64,000 nucleotides of DNA, from positions 1 through 64,000 of the forward strand of contig NZ_JABBNT010000004.1 in assembly GCF_012926505.1 (NCBI RefSeq), given 5' to 3'. The stretch is from Pacificispira spongiicola. Its GTDB lineage: Bacteria; Pseudomonadota; Alphaproteobacteria; UBA8366; Aestuariispiraceae. The notes under the pieces were generated by a model, which was given only the letters and a program-made list of their open reading frames with translations, had not been told where the DNA came from and searched no databases. Position 1 is the stretch's first letter, and every line of letters starts with the position of its first letter. Below are positions 44,107 to 53,219 of this stretch, piece after piece. A program made the translations under genes and the position numbers.

Positions 44107-45612
44107 GTGGCACATTCGACGGACGGCCCGGTAACGGGATTGAGCTTGGACACGATTGGCGGCCTGCGCGGCGATATCGGCGTGCCGACCTATCGGCGTG
44201 GAGCGTTGAAGGCCGGGATCGTTCATTTCGGCGTCGGGAATTTCCATCGGGCGCATCAGGCGGCCTATCTGGATCGGTTGTTCAATACGGGGCGGGATCT
44301 GGACTGGGCCATTCTCGGTGCGGGGGTCACCGATTATGACGCGCGCATGCGCGGCATGTTGGCCCGGCAGGACTATTTCAGCACCCTGGTCGAACAGGGG
44401 GCGGACCGATCGACGGCGCGGGTGACCGGCGCGATGATCGACTATCTGGATCCGGCGGATCGCGCGGCCATCGTCGCGAAACTGGCCGATCCCGCCATCC
44501 GCATCGTGTCGCTGACGATCACCGAAGGCGGCTATTACATCGACGCGGCCACGGGACAATTCGACGTGAATCATCCGGCGATACAGGCCGACGGCGAGTC
44601 CCCGGACAATCCGAAAACCGTGTTCGGGATCATCGCCGCCGGGTTGAAGGCGCGGCGCGAGGCGGGCGTTCCGCCCTTCACCGTCATGTCCTGCGACAAC
44701 ATTCCCCATAATGGAACCGTGGCGCGGTCCGCCGTGGTCGGCGTCGCGCGCCTGTCCGATCCCGCATTCGCCGATTGGATCGCCGCGGAAACCGCTTTCC
44801 CGAACGGGATGGTCGACCGGATCACCCCGGCGACCGGCCCGCGGGAAATCGATCATTTGATACAGGATTTTGGGATTTCCGACCTGTCGCCCGTCTTTTG
44901 CGAGGATTTCACGCAATGGGTATTGGAAGATAACTTCCCCCAGGGGCGACCGGCGCTGGAAACGGTCGGGGTTCAATTCGTCCCCGACGTTTCTCCTTAC
45001 GAGACGATGAAAATCCGCATCCTGAATGGCGGACATGCGGTCATCGCCTATCCGGCGGGCCTGATGGGGATCGAATTCGCGCATGACGCCATGGGCAACG
45101 ATCTGATCCGGGGCTTCCTGGATAAGGTTGAGCGGGATGAGATCATCCCCGTCGTACCGCCGGTTCCGGATACCGATCTGAACGCTTATTTCGATCTGAT
45201 CAAACAACGCTTCGCCAATCCGAAGATCGGCGACACGATCCGGCGTCTGTGCCTCGACGGGTCCAATCGGCAGCCGAAATTCATCATCCCGTCCATCGCG
45301 GATCGGCTGAAGACCGGCGCGGATGTATCCGGTCTGGCCTTGGAGTCGGCACTATGGTGCCGCTATTGCTTCGGCGAGACGGATGCGGGCGTCCGAATCG
45401 CGCCGAACGATCCGAATTGGGATCGGTTGACCGGCGTGGCGCAGGCCGCGCGGCAGGATCCGGCGGCCTGGTTGGCGATGGAGGATATCTATGGCGGCCT
45501 CGGCGCCGACCGGCGGTTGGCCGACGCCTTCGCCGGATGGCTGTCGGCACTGTGGGCCGACGGAACGGAAGCGGTGTTGAAGCGCTATCTGGCCGGTGCC
45601 GCGGGGTCATGA
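44107..45612 (+). CDS. mtlK: Mannitol 2-dehydrogenase
   Basis: The 501-residue polyol-specific long-chain dehydrogenase has IVHFGVGNFHRAHQAAYLD at the N-terminus, TITEGGYY, MSCDNIPHNG and the catalytic Lys region KIRILNGGHAVIAY. It oxidises D-mannitol to fructose; relatives also take D-arabitol to D-xylulose, which would feed XylB downstream. I use GTG 44107; a TTG three bases earlier is also possible. Its stop overlaps the HAD gene ATG by 4 bp. Confidence 0.93.
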   Translation: MAHSTDGPVTGLSLDTIGGLRGDIGVPTYRRGALKAGIVHFGVGNFHRAHQAAYLDRLFNTGRDLDWAILGAGVTDYDARMRGMLARQDYFSTLVEQGADRSTARVTGAMIDYLDPADRAAIVAKLADPAIRIVSLTITEGGYYIDAATGQFDVNHPAIQADGESPDNPKTVFGIIAAGLKARREAGVPPFTVMSCDNIPHNGTVARSAVVGVARLSDPAFADWIAAETAFPNGMVDRITPATGPREIDHLIQDFGISDLSPVFCEDFTQWVLEDNFPQGRPALETVGVQFVPDVSPYETMKIRILNGGHAVIAYPAGLMGIEFAHDAMGNDLIRGFLDKVERDEIIPVVPPVPDTDLNAYFDLIKQRFANPKIGDTIRRLCLDGSNRQPKFIIPSIADRLKTGADVSGLALESALWCRYCFGETDAGVRIAPNDPNWDRLTGVAQAARQDPAAWLAMEDIYGGLGADRRLADAFAGWLSALWADGTEAVLKRYLAGAAGS

Positions 45613-46277
45613 CGCCGGCGGCCGTCATCTTCGATTGCGACGGGGTTCTCGTGGACAGCGAGATGATCTCCATTTCCGTGCTGGTCGATACGATCCGGGC
45701 GGCGGGGCTGGATATGGATGAACGCGCGGCCTTTTCCCTGTTTCTCGGTCAATCCATTGCGCAGACAGTAAAAATCCTGGAGTCTGATTTCGGCATCCCG
45801 GTGAGCGAGTCGCAGCTTGCGGCCATGCGAGCGACGATCAATGCCCGGTTCACGCGCGACCTGAAACCGATCCCCGGGGCAGGGGAAGCGGCGGCCGCGA
45901 TCGCGCTGCCGAAATGCGTGGCGTCGTCCAGCAATCCGGATCGTGTGCGGCTGTCGCTGGACGTCACGGGCTTGTTGCCCTTGTTCGATCCTCACATATT
46001 CAGCTCCAGTCAGGTCGCCCGTGGAAAGCCGGATCCGGACTTGTTCCTTTTCGCCGCCGATCAGTTGTCGGTTTCTCCTGAACGCTGTGTCGTGGTAGAG
46101 GACAGCATCGCCGGGTTGAAGGCCGCAAAGCGGGCCGGGATGACGGCAATCGGATTTATCGGCGGATCTCATGCGGAAGCCTGCGGTCTGGCCGAGGCGG
46201 TCGCCGCCGAAAATCCGGTCGCGATTCTTACCGATTTGACCCGGCTTCCGGCGCTGATTCATGCGATGGGCGCCTGA
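45609..46277 (+). CDS. HAD-superfamily sugar phosphatase
   Basis: The 222-residue HAD subfamily IA protein has the nucleophile motif FDCDGVLVDSE (8-18), the Ser/Thr motif in VASSSNPDRV, Lys in ARGKPDPDLF and the acidic motif VVEDSIAGLKAA. Such enzymes in Smo operons are thought to remove phosphate from surplus sugar phosphates. It is coupled to mtlK by a 4-bp overlap and followed by a sugar kinase gene after 13 bp. Confidence 0.9.
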   Translation: MTPAAVIFDCDGVLVDSEMISISVLVDTIRAAGLDMDERAAFSLFLGQSIAQTVKILESDFGIPVSESQLAAMRATINARFTRDLKPIPGAGEAAAAIALPKCVASSSNPDRVRLSLDVTGLLPLFDPHIFSSSQVARGKPDPDLFLFAADQLSVSPERCVVVEDSIAGLKAAKRAGMTAIGFIGGSHAEACGLAEAVAAENPVAILTDLTRLPALIHAMGA

Positions 46278-46290
46278 GGGGACATCCGGG

Positions 46291-47886
46291 ATGCCGTCGA
46301 TCTTTTGTGCCATCGATGTTGGAACGCGCGCCGCCCGTGCCGGGTTCTTCACGGGAAACGGCGAAATGCTGTCGCGTGCGGCGGAACCGATTGCCCTGCA
46401 TATGCCGGAATCCGGCCGCGCGGAACATGATTCACAGGAAATCTGGACGGCGGTTTGTCGTGCCGTGGCGGCGGCCCGCAAGGCCGCGGGGGTCGCGCCG
46501 GAAGATGTCGGCGCGATAGCCTTCGACGCCACTTGTTCCCTGGTCCTGATTTCGGACACAGGCAAACGCCCGGCCTTGTCGCCGTCGGACGGCGGCGCGG
46601 TCTGGGACACGATTTCCTGGATGGATCACCGGGCGGAGCGGGAGGCCCGTGTCTGCACGGCGACCGGCCATCGTGTGCTGGATTATGCCGGGGGCGTCAT
46701 GTCGCCGGAAATGCAGGTGCCGAAACTGATGTGGGTGAAGCGGAATCGGCCTGAAATCTGGGCGTCGATGAGCGCCGCGATGGACCTGACCGACTATCTG
46801 GCCTGGCGCGCCTGCGGATCGGGGGAGCGGTCGCGGTGTACCCTGACCGGGAAGTGGACCTTCCTGGATCACGACAATGGCTGGCAGCACGATTTCTTCG
46901 ACCGCGTCGGTCTGGAAGATATCGTTGAACACGGTGCCCTGCCCGCGGCGGCCGTGGCGCCGGGGACCTGTCTGGGCACGCTCTCGGCGCGGGCGGCGGC
47001 GGATTTGGGGCTGACGCGGGGCTGCAAGGTCGCGGCGGGATTGATCGACGCTTTCGCCGGCAGCTTGGGCGTCATTGGACCGAATGCGGAAAGCGAGGGC
47101 GAGCGTCATCTGGCCCTGATCGCCGGGACGTCGACCTGCGTCATGGGGATCAGCCTGAGCGAATGCCGGGTACCCGGTGCCTGGGGGCCGTATCGCGGGG
47201 CCATCTTGCCCGGTCGTTGGGCGATAGAGGCCGGTCAATCGGCGACGGGGGCATTGCTGGATTATCTGATCCGCAGCTTTTCAGAGGGATTGGAGCCGAC
47301 CGACACGACGCATGACAGGATCGTTGCGCGCATCGAGCGGCTGCAATTGGAAGACGGGGAGGATTTGGCGCGGGACCTGCACATCCTGCCGGACCTGCAC
47401 GGAAAGCGATCGCCCCATGCCGACCCGACGGCGCGTGGCGTGTTCAGCGGTATGACCCTAGACCGGAGTTTCGACGGGCTGTGCCGGGTCTATTGGCGGG
47501 CGGCGGTGTCCCTTGGGCTGGGCCTGCGGCAGGTGGTGGATCATTTCAACGATCATGGATTTCGGATCGACACCTTGCATCTGACGGGCGGTCACGCGCG
47601 CAATTCGCTGCTGCGCCGGATTTATGCCGATGCAACTGGGTGCACCATCCGGGTCAACGAATCCGGGGATGCGGTGCTGCTTGGTTCCGCCATGGTCGCG
47701 CGGGCCGCCTTTACCGGCGGGGCCGACAATCTCGCCGACACGGCACGCGACATGGCGCAGCCTTATCGCGAAATTACCCCGCGCGCGGAACGGCGTGCGG
47801 CGATGGACCGGGACTATCGGATTTTTCAGCGTCTCGCGGAACATCGCCGCGAACTGACGGCGCTGTCCGAACAGACGCAACCGTAA
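46291..47886 (+). CDS. FGGY carbohydrate kinase, D-ribulokinase-like
   Basis: The 531-residue FGGY kinase has the phosphate-binding AIDVGTRAARAG (residues 6-17), the mid-domain WMDHRAEREA, GLIDAFAGSLGV and the motif HGKRSPHADPTARGVFSG. The last resembles the D-ribulokinase (FGGY proper) branch rather than AraB or XylB. It would make D-ribulose-5-phosphate, suggesting that ribitol or D-ribulose is also used. It lies between the HAD phosphatase and xylB in one operon. Start at ATG 46291. Confidence 0.87.
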   Translation: MPSIFCAIDVGTRAARAGFFTGNGEMLSRAAEPIALHMPESGRAEHDSQEIWTAVCRAVAAARKAAGVAPEDVGAIAFDATCSLVLISDTGKRPALSPSDGGAVWDTISWMDHRAEREARVCTATGHRVLDYAGGVMSPEMQVPKLMWVKRNRPEIWASMSAAMDLTDYLAWRACGSGERSRCTLTGKWTFLDHDNGWQHDFFDRVGLEDIVEHGALPAAAVAPGTCLGTLSARAAADLGLTRGCKVAAGLIDAFAGSLGVIGPNAESEGERHLALIAGTSTCVMGISLSECRVPGAWGPYRGAILPGRWAIEAGQSATGALLDYLIRSFSEGLEPTDTTHDRIVARIERLQLEDGEDLARDLHILPDLHGKRSPHADPTARGVFSGMTLDRSFDGLCRVYWRAAVSLGLGLRQVVDHFNDHGFRIDTLHLTGGHARNSLLRRIYADATGCTIRVNESGDAVLLGSAMVARAAFTGGADNLADTARDMAQPYREITPRAERRAAMDRDYRIFQRLAEHRRELTALSEQTQP

Positions 47887-47903
47887 CCCACAGGCGGCGT
47901 ATC

Positions 47904-49376
47904 ATGTATTTGGGTATCGATCTCGGCACGTCCGGGGCCAAGATTTTGCTGATGGATGAGGATCAATCCGTTGTGGCGACACGCACGGCGGACCTGACGG
48001 TCAGCCGCCCCGCGCCGGGTTATGCGGAACAAAACCCCGACGATTGGGTCCAGGCCATCGGGACCGCCATCGACGGTTTGGCGGCATCCCACCCACGAGA
48101 AATGGCGGCGTTACGCGGGATCGGGCTATCGGGACAAATGCATGGCGCGGTCCTGTTGGATGCGGGTGACCGCGTATTGCGTCCCTGCATCCTGTGGAAC
48201 GACACCCGCAGCCATGCGGAAGCGGCGGGACTGGACGGCGATCCGGCCTTCCGGCGGATCACGGGCAACATCGTCTTCCCCGGGTTTACAGCGCCGAAAC
48301 TGGTGTGGTTGCGCGAGAACGAGCCGGACATATTCGATCGGGTCGCGAAAGTCCTGTTGCCGAAAGATTATCTGCGGCTCTGGCTGACCGGACGGCATGT
48401 GTCGGAAATGTCGGATGCGTCGGGCACCAGCTGGTTGGATGTCGGCGGTCGCCGCTGGTCTGGAGAGTTGTTGGGGGCCTGCAATCTGGATAGCAACGCC
48501 ATGCCGGACTTGGTGGAAGGGACCGACGCGTCCGGCGATCTGCGTGCGTCCTTGGCGGCCCGTTGGGGTGTCGCCGGGCCGGTCACGGTTGCGGGCGGGG
48601 CGGGGGACAATGCGGCTTCCGCCATCGGGGCGGGAACGGTTACGCCGGGATCGGCCTTCGTTTCATTGGGGACGTCCGGCGTTCTCTTTGCCGCAACGGA
48701 CCGGTTCCTTCCGGCACCGGACAGTGCCGTACATGCCTTCTGTCACGCCATTCCGGATACCTGGCACCAGATGGGGGTGATCCTGTCCGCAACGGCGGGG
48801 CTGTCCTGGTTCGCAGGGCTTTTAGGCACCACGCCGCAGGCATTGACGGCATCCCTGGGCGATAGGGTGCAATCGCCGGGCGATGTGATCTTCCTGCCCT
48901 ATTTGTCGGGGGAACGGACGCCGCATAACGATGCATTCATTCGGGGCGGGTTCACCGGCATCGGGCATACCAGCGACCGGGACGCGATGACCCGCGCGAT
49001 CCTGGAAGGCGTCGCCTTCGCCTTGCGCGACAACCTGGAGGCCTTGCGGCAGGCAGGCATGAACCTTCACTCGGTGACGGCGGTCGGCGGCGGCGTGCGG
49101 GCGGGATATTGGCTGCGTGTCATGGCCAATGCCCTGGGGATTCCGGTGCTGCTGCCGGCGGATGGCGACGGCGGCGCGGCCTATGGCGCGGCGCGTCTGG
49201 GCATGATCGCGGTGAGCGGCGGTGATCCGACCACGCTGTGCACGCCGCCGCGCATTGTTGCGGAATTCGAACCCGACCCTGCCCTGTCCCCGGACTTCGA
49301 GGCCGCCTATCAGCGGTTCAAAGATCACTATCCGGCGTTGTCGCGCCTTGCGCGTCGGGAAGGATCATCGTCATGA
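47904..49376 (+). CDS. xylB: Xylulokinase
   Basis: The 490-residue FGGY kinase has YLGIDLGTSGAKILL at the N-terminus, the xylulokinase signature GLSGQMHGAVLLD, ILWNDTRS, LPKDYLRLWLTG and YLSGERTPHND. It phosphorylates D-xylulose, which MtlK can form from D-arabitol. Start at ATG 47904; the frame is open upstream but overlaps the preceding kinase. Its stop overlaps the ATG of the next gene by 4 bp. Confidence 0.94.
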   Translation: MYLGIDLGTSGAKILLMDEDQSVVATRTADLTVSRPAPGYAEQNPDDWVQAIGTAIDGLAASHPREMAALRGIGLSGQMHGAVLLDAGDRVLRPCILWNDTRSHAEAAGLDGDPAFRRITGNIVFPGFTAPKLVWLRENEPDIFDRVAKVLLPKDYLRLWLTGRHVSEMSDASGTSWLDVGGRRWSGELLGACNLDSNAMPDLVEGTDASGDLRASLAARWGVAGPVTVAGGAGDNAASAIGAGTVTPGSAFVSLGTSGVLFAATDRFLPAPDSAVHAFCHAIPDTWHQMGVILSATAGLSWFAGLLGTTPQALTASLGDRVQSPGDVIFLPYLSGERTPHNDAFIRGGFTGIGHTSDRDAMTRAILEGVAFALRDNLEALRQAGMNLHSVTAVGGGVRAGYWLRVMANALGIPVLLPADGDGGAAYGAARLGMIAVSGGDPTTLCTPPRIVAEFEPDPALSPDFEAAYQRFKDHYPALSRLARREGSSS

Positions 49377-50401
49377 AGTCGGTCACGGTCGGGTCCGCGA
49401 CGCTGGATATCATCGCATCGGTCGCCAGTGACGATATTGAGCGAATGACCCTGCATAACAGCACGAATTCCTTTCTGTTGCTGGAGCCGGGCCGAAAGGT
49501 CGACGCGGATTCGGTCACGACCCATGTCGGGGGCGGCGCGATCAATGCGGCTGTGTCCATGGCGCGGCTGGGATTCGACGTGGCAACCCTGGTGAAACTG
49601 GGGCGTGACCATAACGCGGAAAAAATCCTGGCGCGCCTGTGGGAAGAAGGCATTTCGACCGACCTGATCCGGGTATCGGACGATCACGCCACGGCGATTT
49701 CCGTCATGATCGCGTCCCATGACAAGAACGCCGCGATCTTCACCCATCGCGGCGCGAACGGGTTTCTGTCGGAAGGGGATTGCGACGCGACGGCGTTTGA
49801 CCAGACCGATCTCGTCTATATCACCAATCTCAGCAACGACTCCGCAAACCGCTTTCCCGGAATTGTGCAAAAGGCGAAAGCCGCCGGTGCCTTTGTTGCG
49901 ACCAATCCGGGCATACGACAATTGTCGCGCAAGACATCGCCGTTCCTGGAGAATCTAGGTCATGTTGATCTGTTTACCTGCAATCTGGAGGAAGCGCGGG
50001 CGCTTATTCCCGCCTTGGTCGACAAGACCGGCTGGGAACGGCAGACCGCAGATCGGGAGGGCGATACGGGGCCGGTTATCGAAATGGAAGGGTTTCGTCT
50101 GTCGGTTTCGGACCTGTGCCGCCGTTTGCATGAACTAGGGCCCGGCCATATCGCGCTGACCGACGGCGGGCATGGCGCCTATCTATCCGTCCGGGGAATT
50201 CTTCATTTTCAAGAGGCGATGAAAGTGGAGGTCGTCGGAACCGCCGGGGCGGGGGATGCCTTTGCCTCCACATTGGCGGCGTGTCTGGTACGGGGGGATG
50301 CGCCCGACGCCGCCATGAAACACGCCGCGCGCAATGCGGCATCCGTCATCGGCCATGTCGATGCGCAAACCGGCTTGTTGCGGGCACGGGACCTTTCCTG
50401 A
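49373..50401 (+). CDS. PfkB-family carbohydrate kinase
   Basis: The 342-residue ribokinase-like protein has the substrate-side motif HVGGGAINAAVSMARLG (about 44-60) and the catalytic GTAGAGDAFASTLA near the C-terminus. The start KSVTVGSATLDII is typical. The sugar is not evident. It differs from the fructokinase at 37012 and is the last gene of the polyol operon, followed by a terminator at 50420. Phosphorylation of another sugar released by the dehydrogenases is the likely role. Confidence 0.87.
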   Translation: MKSVTVGSATLDIIASVASDDIERMTLHNSTNSFLLLEPGRKVDADSVTTHVGGGAINAAVSMARLGFDVATLVKLGRDHNAEKILARLWEEGISTDLIRVSDDHATAISVMIASHDKNAAIFTHRGANGFLSEGDCDATAFDQTDLVYITNLSNDSANRFPGIVQKAKAAGAFVATNPGIRQLSRKTSPFLENLGHVDLFTCNLEEARALIPALVDKTGWERQTADREGDTGPVIEMEGFRLSVSDLCRRLHELGPGHIALTDGGHGAYLSVRGILHFQEAMKVEVVGTAGAGDAFASTLAACLVRGDAPDAAMKHAARNAASVIGHVDAQTGLLRARDLS

Positions 50402-50419
50402 CCGACAAACGGGAGCCTT

Positions 50420-50443
50420 CCGCCGTTCTGGCGGTTTGTTTGC
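50420..50443 (+). terminator. Terminator of the polyol operon
   Basis: CCGCC (50420-50424) and GGCGG (50430-50434) form a 5-bp GC stem with a 5-nt loop, followed by TTTGTTTG. It lies 19 bp after the last polyol-operon stop. Confidence 0.72.
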
Positions 50444-50510
50444 GATTTCGGAAAACATTTATGCGATTTTTCCAACGCGTGCGGCATGGATTGCCCGATT
50501 TCGAAATAGT

Positions 50511-50529
50511 ATTGAGAAGCATTCGCAAT
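50511..50529. promoter_or_regulatory. Fur-like box before the exbB-exbD-tonB operon
   Basis: ATTGAGAAGCATTCGCAAT is an almost perfect 19-bp palindrome (ATTGnGAA, three bases, TTCnCAAT), matching the 7-1-7 Fur pattern. It lies 82 bp before the ExbB start. A related site occurs at 54127-54141 at the other end of the locus. Confidence 0.6.
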
Positions 50530-50611
50530 TAATGGCGGGTAGGCTCCTGCAGCCTTGCGCTGTGACAAAGGCCCAACCGTACCAGTCCAGCCCGCCGATA
50601 AAGGTGTCGCT

Positions 50612-51298
50612 ATGACCGATTTTTCGATGTCGGCCCTGGAATCCCGCTTCGCGTTTCTGACCGCGGGCGGGCCGATCGTTTACATCCTGTGCATCCTATC
50701 CGTGATCGCCCTTGCGGTCGCGTTGGTGAAGGTGTGGCAGTTTCTGCAGGACGGTGTTTTCCGCGGGTCCTATGCGGCGCGGGCGGCCAGCCTGTTCCGG
50801 CACGGGGATTTCGATCGCGCCCTGGACGTTTCCAATCGGTCGAGCATCCGCTGCCGCGTGGTGCGGATGGCGATCCAGGGGAAACTGTCCGGCACATCGG
50901 ATCCGGCCCGCGTCCGGGACGAGGTCACGCGCGTCGCCGACAGCGCGGTTGAAGAACTGGGCGGTTACCTGCGCGTCTTGGAACTGATCGGGACCTTGGC
51001 GCCGCTGTTGGGCCTTCTCGGCACCGTTCTAGGGATGATCGAGGCCTTCCAATCGATGGAAAGCGCGGGCGAGCAGGTCGATCCTTCCGTCCTATCCGGC
51101 GGCATCTGGTTGGCGCTGCTGACCACGGCGGTCGGTCTGGCTGTCGCCATCCCGACGGTCGCGGTCCTGAACTTCTTCGAACGGCGCTTGGAAGTCCTGT
51201 CCCATGACCTGGACGATCTGATCGCGAAGGTCTTCCTGACGGAAACCGCGAAACCCGCCGGTACGGCGCAGCATGTGGCAAGGCACGCGGCGGAATGA
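50612..51298 (+). CDS. exbB: ExbB/TolQ-family proton-channel protein
   Basis: This 228-residue membrane protein of the MotA/TolQ/ExbB family has a first span (about 18-38), a cytoplasmic domain and two C-terminal spans. The family core is visible: LELIGTLAPLLGLLGTVLGMI, then LSGGIWLALLTTAVGLAVAIP. It forms the pentameric stator that energises TonB with ExbD. Start at ATG 50612. The stop overlaps the first exbD by 4 bp. A Fur-like box precedes it. Confidence 0.92.
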   Translation: MTDFSMSALESRFAFLTAGGPIVYILCILSVIALAVALVKVWQFLQDGVFRGSYAARAASLFRHGDFDRALDVSNRSSIRCRVVRMAIQGKLSGTSDPARVRDEVTRVADSAVEELGGYLRVLELIGTLAPLLGLLGTVLGMIEAFQSMESAGEQVDPSVLSGGIWLALLTTAVGLAVAIPTVAVLNFFERRLEVLSHDLDDLIAKVFLTETAKPAGTAQHVARHAAE

Positions 51299-51735
51299 CG
51301 GCGCTGGCATCCACGACCGGCGTTAGACGCGCGGCCCGCCCGAAGCGGCGGTCCGCTAGGATCAGTCTGACGCCGCTTGTCGATGTCGTCTTCATCCTGG
51401 TGATCTTCTTCATGCTGGCGTCGACCTTCACTCGGACGAATTCGGTGGAGCTGATAACGCCGAAATCCGGCGGGGCGGGGGCTGTGTCTGCCGATAGCCT
51501 GTTGCTGGTCACCCTTTTGGGGGATGAACGCTTCGATATTCAGGGCAGCGCGCTGGACGCTGACGGATTGAAAGCCCGCCTCGCGGACGCGGGCGACAGG
51601 CGTGTCGTGGTGAAAACGGCGGATGGGACGGATTTGCAGGATGTCGTCTTCTTCCTGGATCTGTCGGCGCGCCTGGGGTTGAAGAACATCGCCTTCGCCG
51701 CCGATCCGTCGCACGGCACAGGCCAGGGAGACTGA
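51295..51735 (+). CDS. exbD: ExbD/TolR-family protein with intact membrane Asp
   Basis: The 146-residue ExbD has a basic cytoplasmic N-terminus, one membrane span (ISLTPLVDVVFILVIFFML) and a periplasmic domain. Asp30 in PLVD is the proton-carrying residue of the family. Together with ExbB it drives TonB. It is coupled to exbB by a 4-bp overlap and is followed 3 bp later by a second, different ExbD. Confidence 0.92.
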   Translation: MTALASTTGVRRAARPKRRSARISLTPLVDVVFILVIFFMLASTFTRTNSVELITPKSGGAGAVSADSLLLVTLLGDERFDIQGSALDADGLKARLADAGDRRVVVKTADGTDLQDVVFFLDLSARLGLKNIAFAADPSHGTGQGD

Positions 51736-51738
51736 GCC

Positions 51739-52152
51739 ATGCAAAGGATGAGCTACGGCTATCGTAAGCATCGGCGCAAACAGGACGGCGAGGATCACAT
51801 CCTGCCGCTGATCAATATCGTGTTCCTGCTGCTGTCCTTCTTCCTGATCGCCGGGCAGATCGAAATGCGCAGCCCCGTGCCGGTCTCCGAGCCGACATCG
51901 GTCAGCGAGAGCGACGACAACACACGCCTTCCGACGGTGCAGATCGACAAGGACGGTCAGTTTCTGATCGATGGAGAGGTGATCGATCCGGCGGCGCCAG
52001 ACCGGTTGCATGCCGCCCTATCCACGGAAGAGGCCCTGCGCGTCCATGCCGATGCGGCGGCGTCCGCAGCAGCGGTGCTGGGCGTTCTTCAGCATCTGCG
52101 TGCCGCCGGATGGGAATCGGTAACCCTTGTGACCGTGAGGCCTTCTACATGA
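51739..52152 (+). CDS. exbD: Second ExbD-like protein with Asn replacing the membrane Asp
   Basis: This 137-residue ExbD paralogue has the same plan (basic N-terminus, one span, periplasmic domain), but the span reads HILPLINIVFLLLSFFLIAG. Asn26 stands where ExbD proteins carry the essential Asp. It therefore probably cannot pass protons itself and may work only as a partner of the Asp-bearing ExbD encoded just upstream. Its stop overlaps the tonB start by 4 bp. The rest of the protein looks intact, so it is not an obvious pseudogene. Confidence 0.88.
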   Translation: MQRMSYGYRKHRRKQDGEDHILPLINIVFLLLSFFLIAGQIEMRSPVPVSEPTSVSESDDNTRLPTVQIDKDGQFLIDGEVIDPAAPDRLHAALSTEEALRVHADAAASAAAVLGVLQHLRAAGWESVTLVTVRPST

Positions 52153-53204
52153 GAGTAGGACCGATGCAGTGGGGTGTCGCGATGGTCGCGGCCCTGGGCC
52201 TTCACGGCGGGTTGCTGTCCTTGCACAAGCCGGTCGCTGAGACGGGTGCAAAAGGTCTTGGTAGCGGTGGGCTGGAAATTTCCGTAACCATGACGGCGGC
52301 GGCGCTGGGCGCCGACGAAGACCGGCAGGCGCAGGAAGAAATCGTGTCCGAGATCGACGAGGTGATCGATACGCCGGCCCCGCAGGATGTCGGGGAACCC
52401 GCGCCGACTCCGCCGGAAGAGGTCGCCGAGGTCGAACCGACCCCCGATCCTGTTCTTGAGCCCATCCCGGAACCGTTGCCGGAACCCGTCGCCGAACCGG
52501 AAGTGGAGCCCGTGCCAGAGCCGCTCCCGCAACCGGAAGCCTTGGCCATGCTGGAAACGGTGCCGGAACCGATTGCCGATCCGGAACCGATCGTGCCGGA
52601 GGTCCAGCCCGAACCGGAGCCGGTCCCGGAAGAGGACGCGCCGGTCGTCGAACTGCCGAAGCCGGAAATGCCAAACGTGCCGCCCCGGCCCGAACCCGTG
52701 GTTGAAAAGCCGGTGGTGCAGGAAGCGGCGGCCCCACAAGAAACCGCGGAACCACAGGAAACCGCGGAAACCACCGAACCCGCCGGCGCGCCTGCCCAGG
52801 CGCAGGTGGCCTCCGTCGCGAGTATCGCCAGTGCGGGGGCTTCCGCCACCGCTCCGGTGGGCCAATCGACCGACGCCGCGACGTCGCAAGGCGGTGACGC
52901 CGTGGTCGCGCCGTCACCGGATTACCTGACGCATCTGCGCTACTGGATCGAACGGCATAAGGAATATCCGCGTCTCGCCCGCCGTCGCGGGATGGAAGGC
53001 GTGGTCGTCGTCGCGCTTCGTGTGGCGCGGGACGGGGCTTTGATGAACCAGGGGATCCGGGAAGGGTCCGGTTTCGATGTTCTCGACAAGGAAACGATGG
53101 AACTGCTGGCCCGTGCGAACCCGATGCCGGCCTTCCCGACGGAGATGAAGGGCAAATATCTCGATGTCGTCGTGCCGATCGAATATTCGCTGCGCGGTGG
53201 CTGA
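52149..53204 (+). CDS. tonB: TonB energy-transducing protein
   Basis: The 351-residue TonB has an N-terminal span (about 8-25) containing His19, in the position of the functional His in TonB spans. A long Pro/Glu/Val-rich periplasmic spacer follows (about 75-190), then an Ala/Thr/Gln-rich linker and a C-terminal TonB domain (HLRYWIERHKEYPRLARRRG to PIEYSL). It transmits proton-motive force to outer-membrane receptors. No receptor gene is present here. A start at ATG 52164 is also possible; I use 52149 because it overlaps the exbD stop. Confidence 0.92.
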   Translation: MRVGPMQWGVAMVAALGLHGGLLSLHKPVAETGAKGLGSGGLEISVTMTAAALGADEDRQAQEEIVSEIDEVIDTPAPQDVGEPAPTPPEEVAEVEPTPDPVLEPIPEPLPEPVAEPEVEPVPEPLPQPEALAMLETVPEPIADPEPIVPEVQPEPEPVPEEDAPVVELPKPEMPNVPPRPEPVVEKPVVQEAAAPQETAEPQETAETTEPAGAPAQAQVASVASIASAGASATAPVGQSTDAATSQGGDAVVAPSPDYLTHLRYWIERHKEYPRLARRRGMEGVVVVALRVARDGALMNQGIREGSGFDVLDKETMELLARANPMPAFPTEMKGKYLDVVVPIEYSLRGG

Positions 53205-53219
53205 CGGGCGCCGGAATTT

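Noticed and set aside
52365-52720. Proline-glutamate repeats in tonB as a DNA tandem-repeat locus
   Set aside because: Irregular Pro-Glu/Val-Glu spacing is normal for the periplasmic spacer of TonB; no exact DNA repeat unit is present.
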